A DNA stretch of 63,513 nt from Candidatus Merdisoma merdipullorum (GTDB taxonomy: Bacteria; Bacillota; Clostridia; Lachnospirales; Lachnospiraceae), in the NCBI GenBank assembly GCA_018715645.1, contig DVLE01000083.1, forward strand, positions 1 to 63,513. Reading direction: 5' to 3'. Positions 52,490 through 60,612 of the stretch are shown piece by piece (the first letter of the stretch is position 1; the number at the start of each line of letters is the position of its first letter). The translations under genes and the position numbers were made by a program. Below the pieces are notes generated by a model. That model ran no database searches. It saw only the letters and a program-made list of their open reading frames with translations, and was not told where the DNA came from.

Positions 52490-53422
52490 CTATTTGATCA
52501 CAGTTCCGGCCTTTTCATGAAGGGCTTCTCTGGCCTTGGTAAGCTCCGCGATAACGGCCACCCGTCCCTCGCGGCCTGACACAAAGGAGGCTCCAGCCGC
52601 CATTTTCGGTAAAATGGAAGCTCTGGGGAACTGCCCTGCCGCCGCGTACTCCTCTACCTGCTCCGGGCTTACCACATCGAGCTGCTTTTCCCGCTCCGTA
52701 CCATAATTAATAGACATTTTCTCCTGCCCGGTCAGGATCATCAGCATATCCGCGTCCAAAAGCTCCGCCATTTTCCCGCTGGCATAGTCCTTTTCGATCA
52801 CCGCGCTGGCGCCCTTTAAGCGGCCCCGCTGACGCAGAACCGGGATTCCGCCGCCTCCGCAGGCGATTACGATCTGATCAGCGTCAAGCAGAGCGCGGAT
52901 CGCTTCAATCTCCACAATATCCTTCGGCTTCGGAGCCGCCACGATACGGCGGAAGCCCTTTCCTTCCTCCTCAATGACAAAGTTTCCTTTTTCTTCCTCG
53001 GCGGCAGCCTCCTCGGCCGTCATGTAACGTCCTATCACCTTTATCGGCTCCGCGAAGGCGTCGTCATAGGGATCTACCACCACCTGGGTAATCACGGTAC
53101 TCACCGTCTTCACGATTCCTCTTGAAAGAAGCTCCTCGCGAATCGCATTCTGCAGATCGTAGCCGATATATCCCTGACTCATGGCAGAGCAAACGGACAT
53201 CGGGGCAAACGTATAGTCCTGATGCACCTTTCCAAATTCATTCAACGCGGTATGGATCATTCCTACCTGGGGCGCGTTGCTGTGACAGATGGCAAGCTGG
53301 CAGCCTTCCTCCACCAGATCCGCCACGGCTTTTGCCGCTCCCTTCACTGCTGTCATCTGTTCCGGCAAAGTCGTTCCGAGGGCCTTATGTCCCAGGGCGA
53401 CTACTACTTTCTTTTTCTCCAT
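52490..53422 (-). CDS. arcC: Carbamate kinase
   Basis: The 310-residue amino-acid-kinase-family protein has VVVALGHKALG near the start, EEGCQLAICHSNAPQVGM, VIACGGGGIPVLRQ and YGTEREKQLDVVSPEQVEEY. It forms ATP and carbamate from carbamoyl phosphate and ADP. It is not beside arcA or arcB, so its source of carbamoyl phosphate is not shown; a catabolic pathway elsewhere or a role with HydG-linked genes remains possible. It has its own promoter at 53463-53491. Confidence 0.95.
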   Translation of the reverse strand: MEKKKVVVALGHKALGTTLPEQMTAVKGAAKAVADLVEEGCQLAICHSNAPQVGMIHTALNEFGKVHQDYTFAPMSVCSAMSQGYIGYDLQNAIREELLSRGIVKTVSTVITQVVVDPYDDAFAEPIKVIGRYMTAEEAAAEEEKGNFVIEEEGKGFRRIVAAPKPKDIVEIEAIRALLDADQIVIACGGGGIPVLRQRGRLKGASAVIEKDYASGKMAELLDADMLMILTGQEKMSINYGTEREKQLDVVSPEQVEEYAAAGQFPRASILPKMAAGASFVSGREGRVAVIAELTKAREALHEKAGTVIK

Positions 53423-53462
53423 ATCTCTTTACCTCATTCAAACTGTAGTATTTATTACCAAC

Positions 53463-53491
53463 ATTATAATTGGTTGCCGGACAAAAAGCAA
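53463..53491 (-). promoter_or_regulatory. Sigma-A promoter for arcC
   Basis: On the minus strand, TTGCTT (53486-53491) and a perfect TATAAT (53463-53468) are 17 nt apart, about 35 nt upstream of arcC. It lies between the small Cys-rich gene and arcC. Confidence 0.7.
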
Positions 53492-53503
53492 TGGCTGCCT
53501 CAG

Positions 53504-53692
53504 TCAGCGGTAATTTTCCGTACATTTCACGCAGTAGCCGTCCCTGCTGCAGTGGAAATCCTCCACGGTATCGTCCACACGGGTGCAGGTCGCCTTCCGA
53601 AAGCGCACGGTATGAACGACCTTTGAGGAGTCTGTCGGACAAATGGTATTGAATTTCTGCGTATATTCAGAACCTGAAATCTCTTTTTCCAT
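53504..53692 (-). CDS. Small Cys-rich protein overlapping the 3' end of hydG
   Basis: The 62-residue protein starts MEKEISGSEYTQKFNTICP and has five cysteines, ending in the CSRDGYCVKC cluster. GGAGG sits nine bases before the ATG at 53692, inside the last codons of hydG, and the two frames overlap by 26 nt. A small iron-sulphur, zinc or redox partner of HydG is possible. I recognise no family. Composition and ribosome site support a real gene; no search was done. Confidence 0.65.
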   Translation of the reverse strand: MEKEISGSEYTQKFNTICPTDSSKVVHTVRFRKATCTRVDDTVEDFHCSRDGYCVKCTENYR

Positions 53693-55085
53693 GCTCAATT
53701 TCCTCCAAATTGCGGGCCGCGACTGCCCGGACTCTGTCGTTTGTCACCCGCTTCAATTCTTCCGCGATGACGGCCTCGCCTTTTCTTTTTGTATCCTCAG
53801 ACGCATAATCCACCAGATATTCCTTCAATGTCATCAGCGCGTTGGGCTGACAGCAGTTGGCGATCTGGCCGGATTTCACAAGCGTCATAAAGCGGTCGCC
53901 CGTCCTGCCTTCTCTGTAGCAGGCCGTACAGAAGCTTGGAATATATCCCAGATCAAGGAGCCAGTTCACGACCTCGTCCAGCGTCCGCGTATCGCTTACG
54001 TCAAACTGCGCGGAATTTTCTTCCTCATCCTCCGGCTCCACGTAACCTCCGACGCTGGTGCGGGAACCGCCGCTTATCTGAGATACGCCCAGATCAAGCA
54101 CTTTCTCCCGCGTCGCCTTGGATTCCCGCGTGGAGATAATCATTCCCGTATAGGGGACTGCAATCCGGATCACGGCCACAATTTTTGCGAACAATTCGTC
54201 GGAAATGGCGTTCTCAAAGGCAGAAGCATCAATGTCGTCGGCATTGCGGATCCTGGGTACGCTTATGGTATGGGGGCCTACGCCGCAGGCTGCTTCCAGA
54301 TGCTCCGCGTGCATCAAAAGTCCCACAAAATCATAGCGGTACATATTCAGTCCAAACAGTACGCCGATTCCCACGTCGTCGATGCCGCCTTCCATAGCCC
54401 GGTCCATGGCCTCTGTATGCCAGGCATAGTCGTGCTTCGGTCCCGTGGGATGAAGCTTTTCATAATTCTCCTTGTGGTAAGTCTCCTGGAACAAAATATA
54501 AGTTCCGATACCGGCTTCCTTCAGCTTCCGGTAATTCTCCACGGTAGTCGCCGCAATGTTTACGTTTACCCGGCGGATCGCTCCGTTTTTATGCTGGATG
54601 CTGTAGATCGTCTTGATGCTTTCCAGAACATATTCTATCGGATTGTTGACCGGATCCTCGCCGGTCTCCAGCGCCAGTCTCTTATGTCCCATGTCCTGAA
54701 GGGCGATAACCTCCTGGCGAATCTCCTCCTGCGTCAGCTTCTTTCTGGCAATATGCTTATTCTTCGCGTGATAAGGGCAATACGTACACCCGTTGACGCA
54801 ATAATTGGACAGATAGAGCGGCGCGAACATAACGATCCGGTTGCCGTAAAACTTCTGCTTAATCTCCCTGGCAAGACGGAACATTTTTTCATTCAGATCC
54901 GGCTCCTCGCATTCCAGAAGAACCATTGCCTCTCTGTGATTCAGCCCCCGGCAGTCCGCCGCCCGCTCAATCAGAGATTCTATATATGGTCTGTTTTTCT
55001 TGTTTTCCTGGGCGAACTGAATCGAGGCCAGGATTTCTTCATGGTCAATAAACTCCTCTGCACGCTTCGATGCTGCATTGTACAT
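53667..55085 (-). CDS. hydG: [FeFe]-hydrogenase maturase HydG
   Basis: The 472-residue radical SAM enzyme has the C96-x3-C100-x2-C103 cluster (CVNGCTYCPYH) and the second cluster at C386, C389 and C411/C412 (SFCTACYREGRTGDRFM, then NCCQPN). These match the HydG pattern, in which the extra cluster splits tyrosine to CO and cyanide for the hydrogenase H-cluster. No hydE or hydF lies in the window. It has its own promoter and ends in the small Cys-rich gene. Confidence 0.95.
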   Translation of the reverse strand: MYNAASKRAEEFIDHEEILASIQFAQENKKNRPYIESLIERAADCRGLNHREAMVLLECEEPDLNEKMFRLAREIKQKFYGNRIVMFAPLYLSNYCVNGCTYCPYHAKNKHIARKKLTQEEIRQEVIALQDMGHKRLALETGEDPVNNPIEYVLESIKTIYSIQHKNGAIRRVNVNIAATTVENYRKLKEAGIGTYILFQETYHKENYEKLHPTGPKHDYAWHTEAMDRAMEGGIDDVGIGVLFGLNMYRYDFVGLLMHAEHLEAACGVGPHTISVPRIRNADDIDASAFENAISDELFAKIVAVIRIAVPYTGMIISTRESKATREKVLDLGVSQISGGSRTSVGGYVEPEDEEENSAQFDVSDTRTLDEVVNWLLDLGYIPSFCTACYREGRTGDRFMTLVKSGQIANCCQPNALMTLKEYLVDYASEDTKRKGEAVIAEELKRVTNDRVRAVAARNLEEIEHGKRDFRF

Positions 55086-55111
55086 GATGAATACCCTCTT
55101 TCTTTCCTGCG

Positions 55112-55140
55112 TGATAAAAATGTTTGATAATATTTTATCA
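55112..55140. promoter_or_regulatory. AT-rich inverted repeat at the hydG promoter
   Basis: TGATAAAA (55112-55119) and TTTTATCA (55133-55140) form an 8-bp perfect inverted repeat with 13 nt between. The right arm overlaps the hydG -10 box. This is a good place for an operator, for example for an oxygen- or redox-sensing repressor, but the regulator is unknown. Confidence 0.4.
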
Positions 55141-55160
55141 TGTCATTTTCCGAAGGTCAA
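55132..55160 (-). promoter_or_regulatory. Sigma-A promoter for hydG
   Basis: On the minus strand, TTGACC (55155-55160) and TAAAAT (55132-55137) are 17 nt apart, giving a leader of about 40 nt before hydG. It is divergent from the dinB promoter. Confidence 0.75.
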
Positions 55161-55189
55161 ACCGACAGATTGTACAGTGTGTATGCCGC

Positions 55190-55219
55190 TTGCAAACATA
55201 CGTTCCCCGGTGTTATAAT
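55190..55219 (+). promoter_or_regulatory. dinB promoter with LexA-like box
   Basis: On the plus strand, TTGCAA (55190-55195) and TATAAT (55214-55219) are 18 nt apart. Overlapping the -35, CAAACATACGTTCC at 55193-55206 reads on the other strand as GGAAC-N4-GTTTG, a match to the Firmicutes LexA/DinR box CGAAC-N4-GTTCG at 8 of 10 positions. This places dinB under SOS control. Confidence 0.7.
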
Positions 55220-55250
55220 AGAAAAAAGTACGCAGGAAGGGAGGAAACCC

Positions 55251-56489
55251 ATGGCTGACAGAAAACAGATCATTTTTCATATCGACGTCAATTCGGCTTA
55301 CTTAAGCTGGAGCGCTCTGGAAAAACTGCAAAATGGAAGCGGCGTCGATCTGCGGACCATTCCCTCTATCATCGGAGGAGATGAGAAAAGCCGTCACGGA
55401 ATCGTCCTCGCCAAGTCTATTCCTGCAAAAAAATATGGTATCCAGACCGGAGAGCCTGTGGCGGCAGCCCTGCGGAAATGTCCGGGACTGGTCATGGAAC
55501 CTCCGGATCACAAATTGTACCGTCAGTACAGCCGCGCCATGATAGGGCTTCTCTCGGAAGAATTTTCTCCCGATCTGGAGCAGGTCTCCATAGACGAATG
55601 CTACCTTGATTTCACCCCTGTTTCCGGCCGCTATCCTTCGCCGGAAGCGGCGGCCGCCCAGATCCGGGACCGGATATTTGAAAGTTTTGGTTTTACTGTC
55701 AACGTGGGAATCTCCACCGTCAAAGTACTTGCCAAAATGGCCAGCGACTTTGAAAAGCCGGGAAAGGTACACACTCTTTACCCTGAGGAGATCGAAGAAA
55801 AGATGTGGCCCTTGCCCGTGTCGGAGCTTTTCATGGTGGGAGGAAGAAGCGCTTCCAAGCTGGAACGTCTTGGCATCCGCACCATCGGAGATCTGGCCCA
55901 TGCGGATCCCGCCTTTCTGACCGCCCACTTTAAGAGCCATGGCAGGCTGATGTGGGAGTATGCCAACGGCATCGATCCCTCCCCCGTGGTCACCCAAAAG
56001 CAGGAAGCCAAAGGCGTTGGAAATTCCACGACACTTTCGGAAGACGTCACGGAACCTGCAAAGGCCAAGGCGGTCCTTCTCTCCCTGGCCGAAAGCGTCT
56101 CCGGCAGGTTAAAGAAGGCCGGGCAGCTCGCCGGAACCATTACGGTAGAAATAAAATATTTTGACTTCACAAAGGCCTCTCACCAGACCCAGACACTGTC
56201 TCCCGTAAACAGCGCCGAAGATATTCACCGTCTGGCCTGCAGCCTGTTCGACGAGCTTTGGGACGGACGTCCCGTGCGTCTGCTTGGCATCCGTTCCTCA
56301 AAGCTGACTGCCGAAGGAGAGCCCATCCAGCTTTCTATCTTTGATCTGCCGACGGCGGAACCCGATACCGTCAAAAAGGGAAGGGACGTACACGCCCCTT
56401 CCCCGGAAAAGCTTCAAAAGCTCGACGCTGCCATGGACAAAATACGCCGAAAATATGGAAAAGATGTGGTTCACCGCGGCAGTTCTTAG
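55251..56489 (+). CDS. dinB: DNA polymerase IV (Y-family)
   Basis: The 412-residue protein has the Y-family motifs IIFHIDVNSAYLSWSA, KYGIQTGEPVAAAL, the SIDECYLDFTP catalytic acidic motif and VGISTVKVLAKMASDFEKPG, plus a little-finger domain. It performs error-prone lesion bypass. GGGAGG before the ATG at 55251 rejects the 37-codon longer frame that begins in the promoter. A LexA-like box precedes it. It overlaps convergent coaX by 4 nt. Confidence 0.95.
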   Translation: MADRKQIIFHIDVNSAYLSWSALEKLQNGSGVDLRTIPSIIGGDEKSRHGIVLAKSIPAKKYGIQTGEPVAAALRKCPGLVMEPPDHKLYRQYSRAMIGLLSEEFSPDLEQVSIDECYLDFTPVSGRYPSPEAAAAQIRDRIFESFGFTVNVGISTVKVLAKMASDFEKPGKVHTLYPEEIEEKMWPLPVSELFMVGGRSASKLERLGIRTIGDLAHADPAFLTAHFKSHGRLMWEYANGIDPSPVVTQKQEAKGVGNSTTLSEDVTEPAKAKAVLLSLAESVSGRLKKAGQLAGTITVEIKYFDFTKASHQTQTLSPVNSAEDIHRLACSLFDELWDGRPVRLLGIRSSKLTAEGEPIQLSIFDLPTAEPDTVKKGRDVHAPSPEKLQKLDAAMDKIRRKYGKDVVHRGSS

Positions 56490-57250
56490 CGGTTTCTCCG
56501 GTAGATAATCTTCAGCCCTTTCAGAAGCAGAGCGTCGTCCATCGCGATGGAAGTCCGGCAGTAGGGTACAATATACTTCGCCATTCCGCCCGTAGCCACA
56601 GCAGATACCTTCTGCCCCAGTTCTTCCTCTATCAGTCCAATCATACCGTCCACACAGGCGGCGTTTCCATAGAGGACGCCGCTTTTCATACAGTCCACCG
56701 TATTGCTTCCAATGATTTTCCTGGGCGGTTCCAGGCTGATCTTCGGAAGCTGGGAAGTACGGCTAATCAGGGATTCCAGGGCCACTCCCACACCCGGCAT
56801 GATCATTCCGCCTATAACCTGCTTTTTCTCATTTACCACGGTGAATGTGGTCGCCGTCCCCAGATCAATGATTGCCAGCGGACAGGAATATTCTTCGATC
56901 CCTGCCACTGCTCCTACCACCAGATCGGGGCCAAGCTGCGCTGGATTGTCGATGCGAATGTCCAGTCCGGTCTTCACGCCGGGACCTACTACCAGGATCT
57001 CCCGTCCCGTCACCTTGGCGGCCGCACGTCGAATCACCCCTGTCAGCGGCGGCACTACAGAGGAAATGATTCCTCCTTCCAGCTCCTTTCTGTCGATTCC
57101 ATATATCTCCAGAACCGTCTTGATGCTGATCGCGTATTCCAGTTCTGACTTGGTTCCGTCTGTGTGAAGCCTCTCCACGAAAGCGATCTCCTCTCCCCGG
57201 ATACAGCCAATCACAATATTTGTATTTCCGATGTCTATTGCTAAAATCAT
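56486..57250 (-). CDS. coaX: Type III pantothenate kinase
   Basis: The 254-residue ASKHA-fold kinase starts MILAIDIGNTNIVIGC and has the family signatures SSVVPPLTG, GPGVKTGLDIRIDNPAQLGPD, AIIDLGTATTFTVV and GGMIMPGVGVALESL. It phosphorylates pantothenate in coenzyme A synthesis and is feedback-insensitive and monovalent-cation-dependent. It starts 31 nt downstream of the penicillin-binding-protein gene. Confidence 0.96.
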   Translation of the reverse strand: MILAIDIGNTNIVIGCIRGEEIAFVERLHTDGTKSELEYAISIKTVLEIYGIDRKELEGGIISSVVPPLTGVIRRAAAKVTGREILVVGPGVKTGLDIRIDNPAQLGPDLVVGAVAGIEEYSCPLAIIDLGTATTFTVVNEKKQVIGGMIMPGVGVALESLISRTSQLPKISLEPPRKIIGSNTVDCMKSGVLYGNAACVDGMIGLIEEELGQKVSAVATGGMAKYIVPYCRTSIAMDDALLLKGLKIIYRRNR

Positions 57251-57281
57251 AATCTGTTATCTCCCTGCTTCTTCTATAAAC

Positions 57282-59360
57282 CTACGCGCTTTCTCCGGAT
57301 GCTGCGCTGCCCGCGTCGTCTGTCCCCGCCTCAAAAACCGGCGCCTGTCCCGTCATATAAGCGTCAAAGCCCTCCATAACCTTCGGCACCACATAATGGC
57401 TGCCTCCGCGTCCTTTGACATCCTCGATCATCATGGTGATCAGAAGCGGACTGTCTGTATCCTCCACACAAAGACCCACGAACCAGCCAAGCTCCGTTCC
57501 GGTCGTATCATCCTGAGAATCCTTGATCTCCGCCGTTCCTGTCTTTCCGGCCAGACGGTATTCTGTCCGGTACGCCTCATGTGCCGTACCCTCCTCTGAT
57601 TCCACTACACGGTACAGATCGTACAGCACTGTTTCAGCCGCATCCGCAGTAAACACGCCTTCTTTCCAATACGAAGTCTCCTGTCCCTCCAGCAGATACG
57701 GACGCACCATATTTCCGCCATTTACAAGAGCCGTATACATCGAGGACAGATGAATCGGATTGACCAGGATCTTGCCCTGGCCGTAGCCGCTGTCCGCCAG
57801 TTCCATATCGGACGTAATCTCCCCCTCCGTTCCGTAGGTGGAGGCTGTCAGCTCAAAGTCGAAATCGAGGGATTCTCCAAAGCCCAGGGAATCCAGTCCG
57901 CTGCCAAAACCCTCGGCTCCCATACCGACAGCCGCCTTGGCAAAATAAATATTATCTGAGTGTATAAACGCGTTTTCCAGATTTTTTACCGCGTAATCCT
58001 CAAGAGTCGTCACATAATAGTCGCCCCAGCTTGAGTCAGGCTGCCAGCTAAGTCCTTCGTTTGGCACATCCTCCGCCGGATCGAGGGTTCCCTGTGTCAA
58101 AGCCAGAGCCGCCGTCACAGGCTTGAAGGAAGATCCCGGCACCCAGGACCCAAGCCAGCGGTTATAGAGAGGCTGTCCCTCATCGGAAGTGATAAATTTC
58201 CAGGCGCCGTAAGTATAGCCCATGACAAAATCGTTGGGATCATAGGCTGGTGTGCTGACCAAAGCCAGTACTGCGCCGCTTGTGGGATCCATGGCCACCG
58301 CGCAGCCTTCATCCAGTCTCATGGCCTGATAAAGATACTGCTGCAGCGTGATGTCCACGGTCAGCACCACGTCCTCGCCATCCTCCGGCGCCTTTTCCAG
58401 TACGGTCTCCTTCACATCTCCAAGTTCATTCAGAATTTGAATCGAATAGCCGTCTTTCGGGCGAAGCTGCTCCTCATATACACGCTCAGCCCCGGCTTTC
58501 CCGATGATGCTGTTCTGATTATAGCCCTGGCCTTCCCTTTCCTCCAGCTCCTCCGCCGTGATATTCTGCACATAGCCTGTGAGCTGGGCCGCCTTCTCTC
58601 CGAAAGGATAATAACGCACGGTCGTATCCGTAATCATGACTCCGGGGATCTCCAAAAGCTGTTCTTTCAGCTCGTAAGCTTCTTTTGACACAGTCCGCAG
58701 AGGAACGAAGGTGTCGTCTCTTACCCAGCCTGCGCTCAGAGCCTTTTCTATTTTTGCCTCATCGACTTCCAGAATATCTGAGATCTGCCGATACGCGGCG
58801 TCCCTGTCCTCCGGCAGTTTTCCGGGTACAAGTCCCACCGAGGAGGCCACGCCCTCCCGCGCCAGCTCCACATGATTCCGATCGTAAATATTGCCCCGTT
58901 TCGCAGAAGTCGTCACCACGCGTACCGTATCCGTATTCAGAAGATTCGGGAAAATGTCCTGGCTGTCCCATTCCATCTTATATTCGCCTTCTTCGTTCTC
59001 CGTAAAGATGGCTACCATATCCATGGATAACTCTCCGGCCAGCGTCTGCATGGTAATCCTGTATTTTACCCTCTGCGTACCGCCGTCCTCATCCTTATCC
59101 TCATCTTCTTCTATATCAACGGCAATATCCGAGGCTTCTATTCCGCCGTAGATATTCCGGTAGCGGTTCACAAATGTTTCCTCATCCGTTTCCGCTTTTG
59201 CATCTTCCGAGAGATACGCATACATCTCCTCGTATTTTCCTTCGCTCAAAAGCTGCATATATTCCGTCAAAAGCTGCTCCGGCAAGACCTTGTCCTCCCC
59301 GCAGCCCGAAAGGAATCCCAGACAGAATATCAGCGTCACTGCCGCAACGACCTTTTTCAC
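57282..59360 (-). CDS. MecA-type class B penicillin-binding protein
   Basis: The 692-residue lipoprotein has a signal ending FLSGC, an NTF2-like MecA N-terminal domain (about 25-135), a PBP dimer domain and a transpeptidase domain. Active-site motifs are SSFK (410-413), SDN (468-470) and KTGT (606-609). Low-affinity PBPs of this build (MecA/PBP2a, enterococcal PBP5) confer beta-lactam tolerance by cross-linking wall when others are blocked. GTG 59360 has AAGGGGG nine bases upstream, so it is favoured over GTG 59384. It follows a BlaI/M56 pair, making a mec-like order. Confidence 0.9.
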   Translation of the reverse strand: MKKVVAAVTLIFCLGFLSGCGEDKVLPEQLLTEYMQLLSEGKYEEMYAYLSEDAKAETDEETFVNRYRNIYGGIEASDIAVDIEEDEDKDEDGGTQRVKYRITMQTLAGELSMDMVAIFTENEEGEYKMEWDSQDIFPNLLNTDTVRVVTTSAKRGNIYDRNHVELAREGVASSVGLVPGKLPEDRDAAYRQISDILEVDEAKIEKALSAGWVRDDTFVPLRTVSKEAYELKEQLLEIPGVMITDTTVRYYPFGEKAAQLTGYVQNITAEELEEREGQGYNQNSIIGKAGAERVYEEQLRPKDGYSIQILNELGDVKETVLEKAPEDGEDVVLTVDITLQQYLYQAMRLDEGCAVAMDPTSGAVLALVSTPAYDPNDFVMGYTYGAWKFITSDEGQPLYNRWLGSWVPGSSFKPVTAALALTQGTLDPAEDVPNEGLSWQPDSSWGDYYVTTLEDYAVKNLENAFIHSDNIYFAKAAVGMGAEGFGSGLDSLGFGESLDFDFELTASTYGTEGEITSDMELADSGYGQGKILVNPIHLSSMYTALVNGGNMVRPYLLEGQETSYWKEGVFTADAAETVLYDLYRVVESEEGTAHEAYRTEYRLAGKTGTAEIKDSQDDTTGTELGWFVGLCVEDTDSPLLITMMIEDVKGRGGSHYVVPKVMEGFDAYMTGQAPVFEAGTDDAGSAASGESA

Positions 59361-59422
59361 CTTTGTCGTCCCCCTTCCCGTCACACTATGCCGCCGTACC
59401 CGGCAGCAGTCTTTCTGACCTC

Positions 59423-59451
59423 AGTGTAGCATGCGCCCTTCCTCAATACAA
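59423..59451 (-). promoter_or_regulatory. Promoter of the penicillin-binding protein gene
   Basis: On the minus strand, TTGTAT (59446-59451) and TACACT (59423-59428) are 17 nt apart in the 99-nt gap before the PBP gene. The dyad seen at the blaI promoter is not repeated here, so shared repression is not shown by sequence. Confidence 0.5.
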
Positions 59452-59459
59452 GCGCAGAT

Positions 59460-60608
59460 TCACAAAATTCCCCTGTACAGATAACGTACCGGAGTTTTCG
59501 CCTCATTTTCCGGACAGAATACAGAAATGCTGTAGCCCTTGATTTCTTCCGCCGCGTACGTACCCGGATAGGAGACCGTACCGTCTGCGTCAAGATAGCG
59601 GATTCCTTTCGTACTGTAGCCCCAGCTCCGTTCACCATAATAAAGGATTCCATAGACCTCCTGCTGCCAGTTCTCCACAGTCTCCCGAAGCGGCAGCACG
59701 CGCATGGCTTCCAGCAAAGGCGTCAGATCCTTATCGCTTTCAAATTCCATATCCGCCGCTCCTCCAAGCCAGATCGTAATGTTGTCTGATACGGAGGCAT
59801 CGTAATCGATCAGATAGCTATCCACGAAATTTCCATCTTCATCGAAGCCTTTCACAAAGGTATATAGGGTTTCTACCGTGCCGTCCGCCCGGAAATGCAG
59901 GTTAAAGCTGTTTACAAGGCAGAGCTTCTCCGGCAGATCCACCTTCTCTCTGATGTCCTCCAGAATTCCATCAAGCCCGTCCTCGTAGATATTGTTATGT
60001 ACCAGGCGCACCTTACGGCTGCTCCAAAGCTCATCAAGCGCCCAGGAAAGCCGCCCATTATAGGGTACTGCGCTCCAAACGGCTCCGGCTGCTCCGAGAA
60101 ACGTGGCGGCAGCCAGCGCAAGGGCCACAGGAATCCTCCAGAAATGTGTCGCCAGTATCCCTTTCTGCGTCAGCTTCAATTCCAGAAGTTCCCGCTTCTG
60201 CCCGGACGCCTGCTCCGTATCCAGCCATACAAAGCGGCGGCCTTTCAGGAAAAGATAAATCTGGCCTTTCTTTTTTCTGTACCACCGGACATCCCTCAGT
60301 TCAAAGCTGCATTCCGAAAGTACCCGGTTATCTTCTACCTCAAACTGCGTAAGCGCCCGCCTGATGCTGTGTTTCCCGTACATTCTAAGCTCCGCCAGGT
60401 ACCAGAGCAGATACCCTGCAAAGAACGCCATGCAGGCCAGCAGCAGCGGCAGATACCTTCTGACGCCTCCATAGATGCAAAGCTGCAGGAACGCTCTCCA
60501 TGCCAGCAGATAGACAATCAGGAATATAGGGCTGCAAAGCCGTCTCATCCAGAGAAATCCCCGAAGCTTTCGTTTCCAGTTCCGTTCTTCCTTACTGATT
60601 TTTTTCAT
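59460..60608 (-). CDS. Unknown membrane protein between M56 and PBP genes
   Basis: The 382-residue protein has two N-terminal helices (SPIFLIVYLLAWRAFLQLCI and YLPLLLACMAFFAGYLLWYL) and a cytoplasmic domain of about 80 residues (SIRRALTQFEVEDNRVLSEC) with a PH-like look. A third helix near 155-175 leads to an external C-terminal domain of about 190 residues. A YcxB/bPH resemblance is slight. AAGGAATGAG lies before the ATG at 60608, 4 nt after the M56 stop. It belongs with the operon, but its function is not known. Confidence 0.65.
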   Translation of the reverse strand: MKKISKEERNWKRKLRGFLWMRRLCSPIFLIVYLLAWRAFLQLCIYGGVRRYLPLLLACMAFFAGYLLWYLAELRMYGKHSIRRALTQFEVEDNRVLSECSFELRDVRWYRKKKGQIYLFLKGRRFVWLDTEQASGQKRELLELKLTQKGILATHFWRIPVALALAAATFLGAAGAVWSAVPYNGRLSWALDELWSSRKVRLVHNNIYEDGLDGILEDIREKVDLPEKLCLVNSFNLHFRADGTVETLYTFVKGFDEDGNFVDSYLIDYDASVSDNITIWLGGAADMEFESDKDLTPLLEAMRVLPLRETVENWQQEVYGILYYGERSWGYSTKGIRYLDADGTVSYPGTYAAEEIKGYSISVFCPENEAKTPVRYLYRGIL

Positions 60609-60612
60609 GCTC

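Noticed and set aside
53643..55127. 494-codon plus-strand open frame opposite hydG
   Set aside because: HydG on the other strand carries all expected cysteines and motifs, and this frame has none.
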